A stretch of DNA of 64,000 nucleotides, taken from Aradus depressus. Taxonomy: Eukaryota > Arthropoda > Insecta > Hemiptera > Aradidae. The DNA is taken from assembly GCA_963662175.1 (NCBI GenBank), contig OY759221.1, forward strand, positions 30,688,045 through 30,752,044, read 5' to 3'. A program made the position numbers and the translations under genes. Position 1 is the stretch's first letter, and every line of letters starts with the position of its first letter. The notes below the pieces were generated by a model. The model ran no database searches. It was not told where the DNA came from and saw only the letters and a program-made list of their open reading frames with translations. This document shows, in pieces, positions 51,386 through 61,662 of the stretch.

Positions 51386-51439
51386 TATTACAATATGTTA
51401 CTTGTTACTATATTTAAATTGAAACAAATTAAATTTTAA

Positions 51440-51707
51440 AAAAATGTGATAGAGCTATTACAGGATTTTTTTGTACCAACTACGCTTTTACAGTTACTTC
51501 CCCTCACAAATTCATTTCATACTGGCATTACTGGTTATATGAAAGTTAATACGTTGTCATCAGCAGTTTCCTTTGTTTCACTGTGCGTAATTCTGATTGA
51601 CTTTCTTATAACCCCCAGTGATGAAATGATTTTTTTTAGAAAGGGAGAGAAAGTGATCTGTAAAAGCGTGGTTGGTATAAGAAAGTCATATTACGTATGG
51701 GACATAA
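51440..51707 (+). repeat. Family B, first part of a twice-split copy
   Basis: Hairpin section: 'gtaccaactacgcttttaca' with 'gatctgtaaaagcgtggttg' and 'gtataagaaagtcat'. It stops at TAA (51705-51707), where a Harbinger-like element inserted. It continues at 52250-52425 and, after a LINE insertion, at 53006-53127. Confidence 0.68.
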
Positions 51708-52249
51708 AGGGGCCCTCACACTGGCAAAAATTTCTCTCAAAATTTTGAGCACAAATATTGAGCTTATTTTTGTACAAAATATTGAATGGTCGTGGACCCC
51801 TCACACTACACAAAAATATTGCACAAAATTTGAGTGTCGGCTAAACATTCGTGATGGAAGCACTCAGCCATAGCAGTTGTACTCAGCCATAGCCGCATAC
51901 GTTTCTTTGTCCAGAGCAAACCCGGAGGTTGAAAGTAGCGTAGTTGTATTGTGTGCAGTGTTGAAGGAGTCTTTAAATAATAAGAAGAAAAGAGTGTGGG
52001 TCAGGAATTATTTGAAGAAGCGACCGACCCATGGTCAACGTAACCTACTTCGCGAACTGAGCTTGGAAGCTACACTTTATCAAAATTTCCTCACACTGCG
52101 CTCTCTTGCTACAAAATATTGACAGGTTCGCAAAATTTTTCTAAACTTTCAGAAAACTTTTGAACGCCCCACAAAATATTGAATACCCCTTTTTTTGCAC
52201 AACTTTTTCAAATTTTTGTGCAAACTTTTTGTCAGTGTGAGGGCACCCT
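51708..52249. mobile_element. PIF/Harbinger-like element with transposase relic
   Basis: A 542-bp element. The left end 'aggggccctcacactggcaa' and complemented right end 'agggtgccctcacactgaca' are inverted repeats. TAA TSDs (51705-51707 and 52250-52252) are perfect. Subterminal repeats of 'caaaatattga' and 'tttgcacaa' are numerous. The interior carries the N-terminus of a Harbinger transposase (51877-52122). It sits within a family B copy, which supplies the uninterrupted flank. Confidence 0.88.
51877..52122 (+). pseudogene. Harbinger transposase N-terminal relic
   Basis: An 81-codon frame. After about 35 unremarkable residues it reads KKKRVWVRNYLKKRPTHGQ, RNLLRELSLEATLYQNFL and TLRSLATKY. 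The pattern 'KR+.WVR.+L.+R...G....L+.EL..+....++NFLRM' is the conserved lead-in to the DDE domain in PIF/Harbinger transposases. Here 'FLTL' replaces 'FLRM', and the catalytic domain is absent. It differs clearly from the relic at 31095 ('LWRHPYIERN...'), so two distinct Harbinger lineages are represented. Confidence 0.78.
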
Positions 52250-52425
52250 TAACATTTATTTTTTTTATCATTATCTCTACGCGATACAATTTAAACATTA
52301 CTTTGAAATATTACAAATGGAAATGCGTTTTACATTCTTCGAGGCGCTATATGACCGCTAATTTTATAAGAAATTGTTTAGGTAAGAACCATTTTTTGGC
52401 TATGAATAACTCTTTTTGCGTAAGT
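52250..52425 (+). repeat. Family B, middle part of the split copy
   Basis: 'cattcttcgaggcgctatat', 'taggtaagaaccattttttg', then 'ttgcgtaagt', which is duplicated by the LINE insertion. Confidence 0.6.
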
Positions 52426-53005
52426 TTTAACAACAACAACACACTTTATTTGGACCAGAACATCTTGGTTCTTCACAGAAAAATATAAAATGGAATTATT
52501 GAATAATAATGTCTTGGTATGATCTTGGTTTGAGCCTTCTATGGAGAGTAGGCCGTGGTAGTTATCTACTAAGGACCTTAAATAGGCTGCGACCCGAGGA
52601 ACTACCAACTCCTCATGGATTTGGCTGTTTCGGATAAACCATGGTGCATTCAGACAAACACGAAGTATCTTGTTCTGAAATGTTTATAGTCGTGTTGTGA
52701 GTGAAGGACTGGCGCCATGCCATATTGGACAGGCGTAAGTTAACAATGGGAGAAGTAATGCTTTGTACAGGAGCAGTGTGCAAGAGTGTTCGAGAGGTGT
52801 GTTGCGGTTAATGAGTGGATAGAGATGTTTTAAACGGGTGTATGCTTGTGTGAGTTTTGTGTTGATGTGAAGTTTCCAAGTGAGCCGTGTGTCTAAGAAT
52901 ACACCAAGGTACCGGATAGCCTGATCTTTAGGGTTCCAGGGAATGGGGAAGTCCCTCAACCCGCAGTCAACTCTGGTCCTCTGTAAAAAATTGGCGAAGG
53001 GCAAA
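52426..53005 (-). mobile_element. Jockey-like LINE 3' fragment with perfect TSD
   Basis: 5'-truncated copy. The minus frame from about 53004 reads IPWNPKDQAIRYLGVFLDTR, LTWKLHINTKL, LLLYKALLLPLLTYACPIWH and GASPSLTTRL. One in-frame TAA (about 52684-52686) follows, then TFQNKILRVCLNAPWFIRNS, QIHEELVVPRVAAYL and NNSIL. This is the reverse-transcriptase thumb and C-terminus of a jockey-group ORF2. The 3' end carries 'aataaag' and a TTG-repeat tail. The TSD TTGCGTAAGT is perfect (52416-52425 and 53006-53015). Only one nonsense change is visible, so the copy is fairly young. Confidence 0.88.
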
Positions 53006-53127
53006 TTGCGTAAGTAAATCTAGCAAACTTGAAAAAAAAAAAAAAAAAAAAAAAGAGTTTTAAAATGACATTTCTGGACTATTTTCGGCATATATCTCGC
53101 AAACCGGACGAACTGCGAAAAATACCG
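53006..53127 (+). repeat. Family B, last part of the split copy
   Basis: 'aaatctagcaaacttgaaaa', an A-run of about 23 nt, 'agttttaaaatgacatttct' and 'atatctcgcaaaccggacga'. It aligns with 31592-31665. Confidence 0.6.
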
Positions 53128-53182
53128 GACATCGCCTAGGCTCGGGATCATAACTTAACCCATGTGAAGGACACCGTGCTCA
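53128..53182 (-). mobile_element. SINE-1 scrap
   Basis: 'gacatcgcctaggctcggga', 'tcataacttaaccc' and 'gaaggacaccgtgctcaa' correspond to a minus-strand piece of the SINE-1 body. Confidence 0.55.
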
Positions 53183-53588
53183 ATATGTAAGTACAATACA
53201 TTAAATTTAACCCACCTGAATTCTGAAGTCCAAAAGAAATTCTCCATTAAAGTTGAAAATCGTATTATTGTTGGTAATAAAAGCACATTGTATCACTGAA
53301 TAAATTATAAAAATTTGAAAATTAAAACATAAACAAAAAAATCGTGCACTTCGCTGTACGTAAATACGAGTGGAGAAAAAGTTAACAGAGATGACACGAA
53401 CTGTTCGAGTCAAGAAGACCGACTGAGCAGGATGTCTGCCCCACCCGGGAGTAGCAGGTGGGGTGGGATCTGGTCTCCAGTCCCCGCAACAGGTAGGATG
53501 GACTCTAGATCAACCGGAATACACTTCCGTTTAACCGGATAGTGGGCTTGACTTTTATCTATGAATTCTCCGAATATTATTTAATTAG
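53183..53588. other. Gap, no gene seen
   Basis: No supported feature. A 68-codon minus frame (53207-53413) has no recognised motif. Confidence 0.35.
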
Positions 53589-53730
53589 GAGGCCCTTAGT
53601 TTATTTTATCTGGGAGGTAAAATAAACTTAAGCACGCCGTCCTTCGGATGTATTAAATTAAGCTATGACGATGTCAGGTACTCGTTAAAGACCCCTCTAC
53701 CCTAGGTGAATAAAAATTTAGGGTAGGCAA
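53589..53730 (+). mobile_element. SINE-1 body fragment, cut by a foldback
   Basis: 'aggcccttagtttattttat', 'cacgccgtccttcggatg', 'gatgtcaggtactcgttaaa' and 'atttagggtaggcaa', then an abrupt change into the foldback. The expected 'aatttaggactcc' does not appear on the far side. Confidence 0.85.
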
Positions 53731-54711
53731 TAAGGTGGTCCAAAAATGACAATTTAAAAAAAAAAAAAACGTGCACCCCCTAGTTTGGAAGAACACGACG
53801 AAAGAAACATTTTGGCGCCAAAAAAAACGAAAAATATTTGAAATAACCCGTGCCCCACGGCATTTGAATTTTAAATGGAATTTAACATGGGTTCTCATAT
53901 GTATTAAAGTTGAAACAATATGGCGCTTCCACGTTTCATCAAAATGAGCTAAAAATTTTCACATAATGGTTTTTGGGGTCGGAGAACACGAATTTGACGT
54001 CAAAAAGTTATTTTGACACATGACAGCTGTCAAAAATGCTGTCAACAAAATGACAATAACATTTTTTCTCATTTAACAATCGATAAATTTGGAGGTCGCT
54101 GATTACGAATTTGATGTCAAAAAATAATTTTGACTCTTGAAATCTGTCACAAATGCTGTCAACAAATCCGTGTAATCGAGAGGAAAATTGGAGTTAATAC
54201 CAATGTTCGAAACATAATTCAATAATTTATTCATTTGGTTTCCGGACATAATCAGATAAATTCTTCCAGTCATTTTCAGTTTTGATATCTTTTATTTACA
54301 AATTACAGCGACCTAAAAGACACTTAATAAAATGCATTTACCGATTGTTAAATGAGAAAAAATGTTATTGTCATTTTGTTGACAGCGTTTTTGACAGCTG
54401 TCATGTGTCAAAATAACTTTTTGACGTCAAATTCGTGTTCTCCGACCCCAAAAACCATAATGTGGAAAAAGTTTTAGCCCATTTTGATGAAACGTGGAAG
54501 CGCCATATTGTTTCAGTTTCAATACATATGAAAACCCATGTTAAATTCCATTTAAAATTCAAATGCCGTGGGGCACGGGTTATTTAAAATATTTTTCGTT
54601 TTTTTTTGCGCCAAAATTGTTCTTTCGTCGAGTTCCTCCAAACTAGTGGGTGCACATTTTTTTTTTTTTTTTTAATTGTCATTTTTGGACCACCTTATTG
54701 CCTACCCTAAA
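53717..54711. mobile_element. 1-kb foldback element with long arms
   Basis: The left 'taaggtggtccaaaaatgac' and right 'gtcatttttggaccacctta' begin arms of about 350 bp that match almost throughout ('aacccgtgccccacggcatt', 'gcgcttccacgtttcatcaa', 'tgacagctgtcaaaaatgct'). The spacer of about 200 bp holds a second, diverged copy of the 'aatttgatgtcaaaaaataa' segment. The symmetry extends outside the element into 14 bp of SINE sequence ('tttagggtaggcaa' left, complement right). No transposase and no ordinary TSD. Confidence 0.85.
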
Positions 54712-54744
54712 ATCAACGTCTTGACATAATTATATCAATAAATA

Positions 54745-55091
54745 AGGTTAGGTTAGGTTTTATGACTCATGCCCGGGCTTTAACTACGAGGTCATATCGC
54801 CTACTACCAGAGCGCTCTATCGTCACTCTGGTGGACATGAGCCCGACTCTACTGTGGGAGTCCTAAATTTTGCCTACCCTAAATTTTTATTCATCTAGGG
54901 CAGGGGTCTTTAACGAGTACCTGACATCGTACAGGCTCGGGACCATCGCTTAACGTCCCATCCGAAGGACGGCGTGCTTAAGTTTATTTTACCTCCCAGA
55001 TAAAATAAACTAAGGGCCTCGGTCGGGCTACGAACCCACAACCTTGAGCTCAGAAGTCAAGCACGCATACCACTGAGCTACCGGCGCCCTC
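54745..55091 (-). mobile_element. SINE-1, full length with TSD
   Basis: Complete AACCT-tailed copy. The TSD AATAAATA (9 bp if the shared c is counted) is at 54737-54744 and 55092-55099. It is nearly identical to the copies at 18180, 21681 and 23813. Confidence 0.95.
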
Positions 55092-55099
55092 AATAAATA

Positions 55100-55372
55100 A
55101 TATAACTTCTATAATATAATAAATAGAAGTGTTGACATAATTATATAAAAACAATAATATAGACAAAGTTTTGAAGGCTAAGTTGGTTTGAAACATCTTT
55201 CACTGTCTAATCGTGTCAACGTCTTGACATAATTATGTCAACACTGCTATTTATTATATTATAGAAGTGATATTATTTATTAATTATATAAAAACAATAA
55301 TATAGACAATTTTTTGAAGCTAAGTTGGTTTGAAACATCATTCACTGTCTAAACGAGTCAACGTCTTGACTA
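55100..55372. repeat. Direct duplication with internal hairpin
   Basis: A segment of about 90 bp ('attatataaaaacaataata' to 'gtcaacgtcttgac') occurs at about 55141-55230 and again at about 55285-55370 (period about 145). Around the first copy 'cttctataatataataaata' pairs with 'tatttattatattatagaag'. 'aacgtcttgacataattat' also occurs just before the SINE, at about 54715. Confidence 0.75.
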
Positions 55373-55770
55373 ATGACCATAGAGACAGTATAGAGGGACC
55401 ATATCGTTTTTTGTATGATTTGCATATTTTTTCATTATCGCCTGTTGGAATTCAAATTACAGATTGTCTAAGAACAAAGACTTGCTTTGTGATGGATGTC
55501 TTCTGGAAGAATAGACAACTAAATAAAGGATAGGAAGAGACGTAGGAGGATATGGTAAAAGACTAGTCTATGAAACTAGTTGGTCAAAATTCTACATGTT
55601 CTAGGAACTGCATAGGCAGAAAATGATTTCGAATGGAGGGGGAACTATTATTGTCCAAACTATTGAAGATGTAACTGCAAGGAATCAATCTATATAATAA
55701 TATACCTGGGGTAACAATCCGTCAATTGTTATGCAACATAGAAAGCCAAGTGATCTCCAACATAACTCAC
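55373..55770. other. Gap, no gene seen
   Basis: No supported feature. The 67-codon frame at 55330-55533 has no recognised motif. Confidence 0.35.
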
Positions 55771-55779
55771 AAAATAAGT

Positions 55780-56105
55780 TAGTTATATTACTCATGTCCG
55801 GGTTTTAACTACGAGGTCATATCGCCTACTACCAGAGCGCTCTTTCGTCACTCTGGTGGACATGAGCCCGACTCTACTGTGGGAGTCCTACATTTTGCCT
55901 ACCCTAAATTTTTATTCACCTAGGGTAGGGGTCTTTAACGATTACCTGACATCGTACAGGCTCGGGACCAACACTTAACGTCCCTTCCGAAGGACTTATT
56001 TTATCTCCCAGATAAAATAACATAAGGGCCTCAGTCGGGTTTCGAACTCAAGATCTTGAGCTCAGAAGGCAAGCACGCATACCACTGAGCTACCGGCGCC
56101 CTCAT
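55780..56105 (-). mobile_element. SINE-1, near full length, TAAC-type tail
   Basis: 'agttatattactcatgtccg' to 'gctaccggcgccctc'. Lacks about 14 bp after 'cttccgaaggac'. The TSD AAAATAAGT is at 55771-55779 and 56106-56114. Confidence 0.93.
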
Positions 56106-56264
56106 AAAATAAGTATAAATTATATATATTTATATAAACTATAATAACTATTAAATTATACTATTAAATGTAATATAATTTGGTAAGGATAAATAATCCT
56201 TTAAACTGATTGATTCCAAAATTGAATAAAAAAAAATGTGTCTAAAAAATATAAAAAATGTTTA

Positions 56265-56640
56265 TATGTGTATCCAGAACTCTCTAAGGATAACACCTAT
56301 TGATTTTCAGTCAAATCGGCAAAAGACGATGTAATGAATGTATTGACATGAAACTTTATATTTAAATTATTAACCTCATAAGGACGGAACTAATTAATTT
56401 TTCGCGAAATCGGACAAAGCGAAGAGAAGAAAGATCACAGGAGAGGGCTTGACTTAAAAAGTCTAATAAACTGCCGATGTAATAAATGTATTGACACAAA
56501 ATTGTATATAGATTCAGAAGACCCTCTGTAAATAAGTCTACTATAAATTTTCCGCCAAACGGTCACTTAGTTCTTTAGTTCGTGCTGGGGATGTTCATTG
56601 CCGGTGATTCAACGACGACACTTTTTGAATTTGTTTTATT
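56265..56640 (+). repeat. Family A copy leading into the satellite
   Basis: 'cacctattgattttcagtca', 'ataaactgccgatgtaataa', 'ttagttcgtgctggggatgt' and 'tgccggtgattcaacgacga'. The terminal block lies about 40 bp before the first satellite unit. Confidence 0.65.
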
Positions 56641-56665
56641 AGTTGGATGTATGATTTCTGCTGAG

Positions 56666-59600
56666 GCTCGGATTTCCATTGAGCAGGAAGAGACATACTC
56701 ATTTATTAATAATAATAATAAAGAAACTAAGGGCGGAAACATGTCTTGCGTCGTAACATGTCGCGCGTCGCAATCACGAGGGAGTACACGTTCCAGTGAA
56801 TACTTTCCCAGGTCGGATTTCAACGAGCAGGAAGAGACATACTCTTTTATTAATAATAATAAAGAAACTAAGGGCGGAAACATGTCTTGCGTCGTAATTT
56901 GTCGCGCGTCGCAATCGCGAGGGAGTACGAGTTCCAGTGAATACTTTCCCAGCTCGGATTTCCACTGAGCAGGAAGAGACATACTCTTTTATTAATAATA
57001 ATAAAGAAACTAAGGGCGGAAACATGTCTCGCGTCGTAACTTCTCGCGTCGCAATCGCGAGGGAGTACGCGTTCCAGTGAATACTTTCCCAGCTCGGATT
57101 TCCACTGAGCAGGAAGAGACATACTCTTTTATTAATAATAATAAAGAAACTAAGGGCAGAAACAAGTCTCGCGTCGCAATCGCGAGGGAGTACGAGTTCC
57201 AGTGAGTACTTTCCCAGCTCGGATTTCCATTGAGCAGGAAGAGGCATACTCTTTTATTAATAATAATAAAGAAACTAAGGGCGGAAACATGTCTCGCGTC
57301 GTAACTTCTCGCGTCGCAATCGCGAGGGAGTACGAGTTCCAGTGAGTACTTTCCCAGCTCGGATTTCCATTGAGCAGGAAGAGACATACTCATTTATTAA
57401 TAATAATAATAAAGAAACTAAGGGCGGAAACATGTCTTGCGTCGTAACATGTCGCGCGTCGCAATCACGAGGGAGTACACGTTCCAGTGAATACTTTCCC
57501 AGGTCGGATTTCAACGAGCAGGAAGAGACATACTCTTTTATTAATAATAATAAAGAAACTAAGGGCGGAAACATGTCTTGCGTCGTAATTTGTCGCGCGT
57601 CGCAATCGCGAGGGAGTACGAGTTCCAGTGAATACTTTCCCAGCTCGGATTTCCACTGAGCAGGAAGAGACATACTCTTTTATTAATAATAATAAAGAAA
57701 CTAAGGGCGGAAACATGTCTCGCGTCGTAACTTCTCGCGTCGCAATCGCGAGGGAGTACGCGTTCCAGTGAATACTTTCCCAGCTCGGATTTCCACTGAG
57801 CAGGAAGAGACATACTCTTTTATTAATAATAATAAAGAAACTAAGGGCAGAAACAAGTCTCGCGTCGCAATCGCGAGGGAGTACGAGTTCCAGTGAGTAC
57901 TTTCCCAGCTCGGATTTCCATTGAGCAGGAAGAGGCATACTCTTTTATTAATAATAATAAAGAAACTAAGGGCGGAAACATGTCTCGCGTCGTAACTTCT
58001 CGCGTCGCAATCGCGAGGGAGTACGAGTTCCAGTGAGTACTTTCCCAGCTCGTATTTCCATTGAGCAGGAAGAGGCATACTCTTTTATTAATAATAATAA
58101 AGAAACTAAGGGCGGAAACATGTCTTGCGTCGTAATTTGTCGCGCGTCGCAATCGCGAGGGAGTACGAGTTCCAGTGAATACTTTCCCAGTTCGGATTTC
58201 CATTGAGCAGGAAGAGGCATACTCGTTTATTAATAATAATAAAGAAACTAAGAGCGGAAACATGTCTCGCGTCGTAACTTCTCGCGTCGCAATCACGAGG
58301 GAGTACGCGTTCCAGTGAATACTTTCCCAGCTCGGATTTCCATTGAGCAGGAAGAGACATACTCTTTTATTAATAATAATAAAGAAACTAAGAGCGGAAA
58401 CATGTCTCGCGTCGTAACTTCTCGCGTCGCAATCACGAGGGAGTACGAGTTCCAGTGAGTACTTTCCCAGCTCGGATTTCCATTGAGCAGGAAGAGACAT
58501 ACTCGTTTAATAATAATAATAAAGAAACTAAGAGCGGAAACATGTCTCGCGTCGTAACTTCTCGCGTCGCAATCGCGAGGGAGTACGAGTTCCAGTGAGT
58601 ACATTCCCAGCTCGTATTTCCATTGAGCAGGAAGAGGCATACTCTTTTATTAATAATAATAAAGAAACTAAGGGCGGAAACATGTCTTGCGTCGTAATTT
58701 GTCGCGCGTCGCAATCGCGAGGGAGTACGAGTTCCAGTGAATACTTTCCCAGCTCGGATTTCCATTGAGCAGGAAGAGGCATACTCGTTTATTAATAATA
58801 ATAAAGAAACTAAGGGCGGAAACATGACTCGCGTCGTAACTTCTCGCGTCGCAATCGCGAGGGAGTACGCGTTCCAGTGAATACTTTCCCAGCTCGGATT
58901 TCCACTGAGCAGGAAGAGACATACTCTTTTATTAATAATAATAAAGTAACTACGGGCGGAAACATGTCTTGCGTCGTAACATGTCGCGCGTCGCAATCAT
59001 GAGGGAGTACACGTTTCAGTGAATACTTTCCCAGCTCGGATTTCAACGAGCAGGAAGAGACATACTCTTTTATTAATAATAATAATGAAACTAAGGGCAG
59101 AAACAAGTCTCGCGTCGCAATCGCGAGGGAGTACGAGTTCCAGTGAGTACTTTCCCAGCTCGGATTTCCATTGAGCAGGAAGAGGCATACTCTTTTATTA
59201 ATAATAATAAAGAAACTAAGGGCGGAAACATGTCTCGCGTCGTAACTTCTCGCGTCGCAATCGCGAGGGAGTACGAGTTCCAGTGAGTACTTTCCCAGCT
59301 CGTATTTCCATTGAGCAGGAAGAGGCATACTCTTTTATTAATAATAATAATGAAACTAAGGGCAGAAACAAGTCTCGCGTCGCAATCGCGAGGGAGTACG
59401 AGTTCCAGTGAGTACTTTCCCAGCTCGGATTTCCATTGAGCAGGAAGAGGCATACTCTTTTATTAATAATAATAAAGAAACTAAGGGCGGAAACATGTCT
59501 TGCGTCGTAATTTGTCGCGCGTCGCAATCGCGAGGGAGTACGAGTTCCAGTGAATACTTTCCCAGCTCGGATTTCCATTGAGCAGGAAGAGGCATACTCG

Positions 59601-60955
59601 TTTATTAATAATAATAAAGAAACTAAGAGCGGAAACATGTCTCGCGTCGTAACTTCTCGCGTCGCAATCGCGAGGGAGTACGCGTTCCAGTGAATACTTT
59701 CCCAGCTCGGATTTCCACTGAGCAGGAAGAGACATACTCTTTTATTAATAATAATAAAGTAACTACGGGCGGAAACATGTCTTGCGTCGTAACATGTCGC
59801 GCGTCGCAATCACGAAGTAGTATATGTTCCAGTGAATACTTTCCCAGCTCGAATTTCAACGAGCAGGAAGGGACATACTCTTTTATTAATAATAATAAAG
59901 AAACTAAGGGCGGAAACATGTCTCGCGTCATAACTTCTCGCGTCGCAATCGCGAGGGAGTACGAGTTCCAGTGAGTACTTTCCCAGCTCGGATTTCCATT
60001 GAGCAGGAAGAGGCATACTCTTTTATTAATAATAATAAAGAAACTAAGGGCGGAAACATGTCTCGCGTCGTAACTTCTCGCGTCGCAATCGCGAGGGAGT
60101 ACGCGTTCCAGTGAATACTTTCCCAGCTCGGATTTCCACTGAGCAGGAAGAGACATACTCTTTTATTAATAATAATAAAGAAACTAAGGGCGGAAACATG
60201 TCTCGCGTCGTAACTTCTCGCGTCGCAATCGCGAAGGAGTACGAGTTCCAGTGAGTACTTTCCCAGCTCGTATTTCCATTGAGCAGGAAGAGGCATACTC
60301 TTTTATTAATAATAATAAAGAAACTAAGGGCGGAAACATGTCTCGCGTCGTAACTTCTCGCGTCGCAATCGCGAGGGAGTACGAGTTCCAGTGAATACTT
60401 TCCCAGCTCGGATTTCCATTGAGCAGGAAGAGGCATACTCTTTTTTAATAATAATAAAGAAACTAAGGGCGGAAACATGTCTCGTGTCGTAACTTCTCGC
60501 GTCGCAATCGCGAGGGAGTACGAGTTCCAGTGAGTACTTTCCCAGCTCGGATTTCCATTGAGCAGGAAGAGGCATACTCTTTTATTAATAATAATAAAGA
60601 AACTAAGGGCGGAAACATGTCTCGCGTCGTAACTTCTCGCGTCGCAATCGCGAGGGAGTACGAGTTCTAGTTAGTACTTTCCCAGCTCGGATTTCCATTG
60701 AGCAGGAAGAGGCATACTCTTTTATTAATAATAATAAAGAAACTAAGGGCGGAAACATGTCTCGTGTCGTAACTTCTCGCGTCGCAATCGCGAGGGAGTA
60801 CGAGTTCCAGTGAATACTTTCCCAGCTCGGATTTCCACTGAGCAGGAAGAGACATACTCTTTTATTAATAATAATAATGAAACTAAGGGTCACAAAACAT
60901 GTCTCGCGTCGCAATCGCGAGGCAGTACGCGTTCCAGTGTGTACTTCCCCTGCTC
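56666..60955. repeat. Satellite array, about 140-bp units, higher-order structure
   Basis: About 31 tandem units in 4.3 kb. A typical unit reads 'gctcggatttccattgagca', 'ggaagaggcatactctttta', 'ttaataataataaagaaact', 'aagggcggaaacatgtctcg', 'cgtcgtaacttctcgcgtcg', 'caatcgcgagggagtacgag' and 'ttccagtgagtactttccca'. Lengths are mostly 140-142 bp. A shorter class of about 125 bp lacks the 'gtaacttctcgcgtcg' part. A five-unit block repeats with a 691-bp period (56690-57380 against 57381-58071), and a later block with an 813-bp period. Each unit has the near-palindrome CTCGCGTCGCAATCGCGAG. Long minus-strand frames (up to 219 codons) run through it, but they shift frame between units and differ only as the DNA does. 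I do not annotate them as genes. Confidence 0.95.
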
Positions 60956-61578
60956 AAATTATTTGTAATCAACCCAGGACCCCCTCGTTAGGGGACAAAA
61001 CATAAAATGCAATAGATCTTTGAGGGTTGATTGAATGTTCATGAAATTTCATGTGTAACATCCTTTATAAGCCCGGTTTAAACATTGGTTATGTGGCATA
61101 TGAAAAATCTGAATCGGAGGGGTGGAAACAAATTATATTATATTTCTTTATAATGGGGTGGGGGTAGTGTTTTTTATTAATTGGGGGTTAATAATAATTT
61201 AAAAAGAAATAACTGCTAATAACCTCGCTCTATTAATAAATATTATTCAAATGTAACAGTTTTTCCTTTCTCCTCATAAACGTTAGTCTATATTGGAAAG
61301 GATGCAGTTTTTTATTTTCTGTATCCTTTTTTTATTTATTTAAATTACTTTTCGTTATTTAAACGCCCTTGTTTAGTATGCACAAGGCTCAGATAATGTC
61401 AACTCTTCTTAAGGCTAATAAATCCATGAATAATATTAAGTATTTTATACATAACTTATAATAAACTCAATTATGATAGAACATTTAAAGAAATGTTTAA
61501 TCGGATATAGTGACAAGTATAGCGCTTATTATGCCGAATAATAAATCTGAAATTGTGAGCAAATGGGTAAGGAAGGAC
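60956..61578. other. Gap, no gene seen
   Basis: Unique-looking AT-rich DNA after the satellite. No supported feature. Confidence 0.4.
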
Positions 61579-61662
61579 GTCAGAAGCTTAGAGTTAACGT
61601 GCTTGCCTACTGAGCTGAAGATCACGGGTTCAAACCAGCTCAAGTCCTTAGATTTTTTACTT
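61579..61662 (+). mobile_element. SINE-1 head fragment, decayed
   Basis: 'agagttaacgtgcttgccta', 'ctgagctgaagatcacgggt' and 'tcaaaccagctcaagtcct': the tRNA-like half only. Confidence 0.65.

Noticed and set aside
56575..60914. About 30 overlapping open frames of 60-219 codons, mostly minus strand
   Set aside because: They follow the satellite period, change reading frame between units, and read as permutations of the same peptides. No start context or constraint separates them from the DNA repeat.
56666..60955. CRISPR-like array
   Set aside because: Units of about 140 bp are homologous throughout, with no short direct repeat and unique spacers. The genome is eukaryotic.
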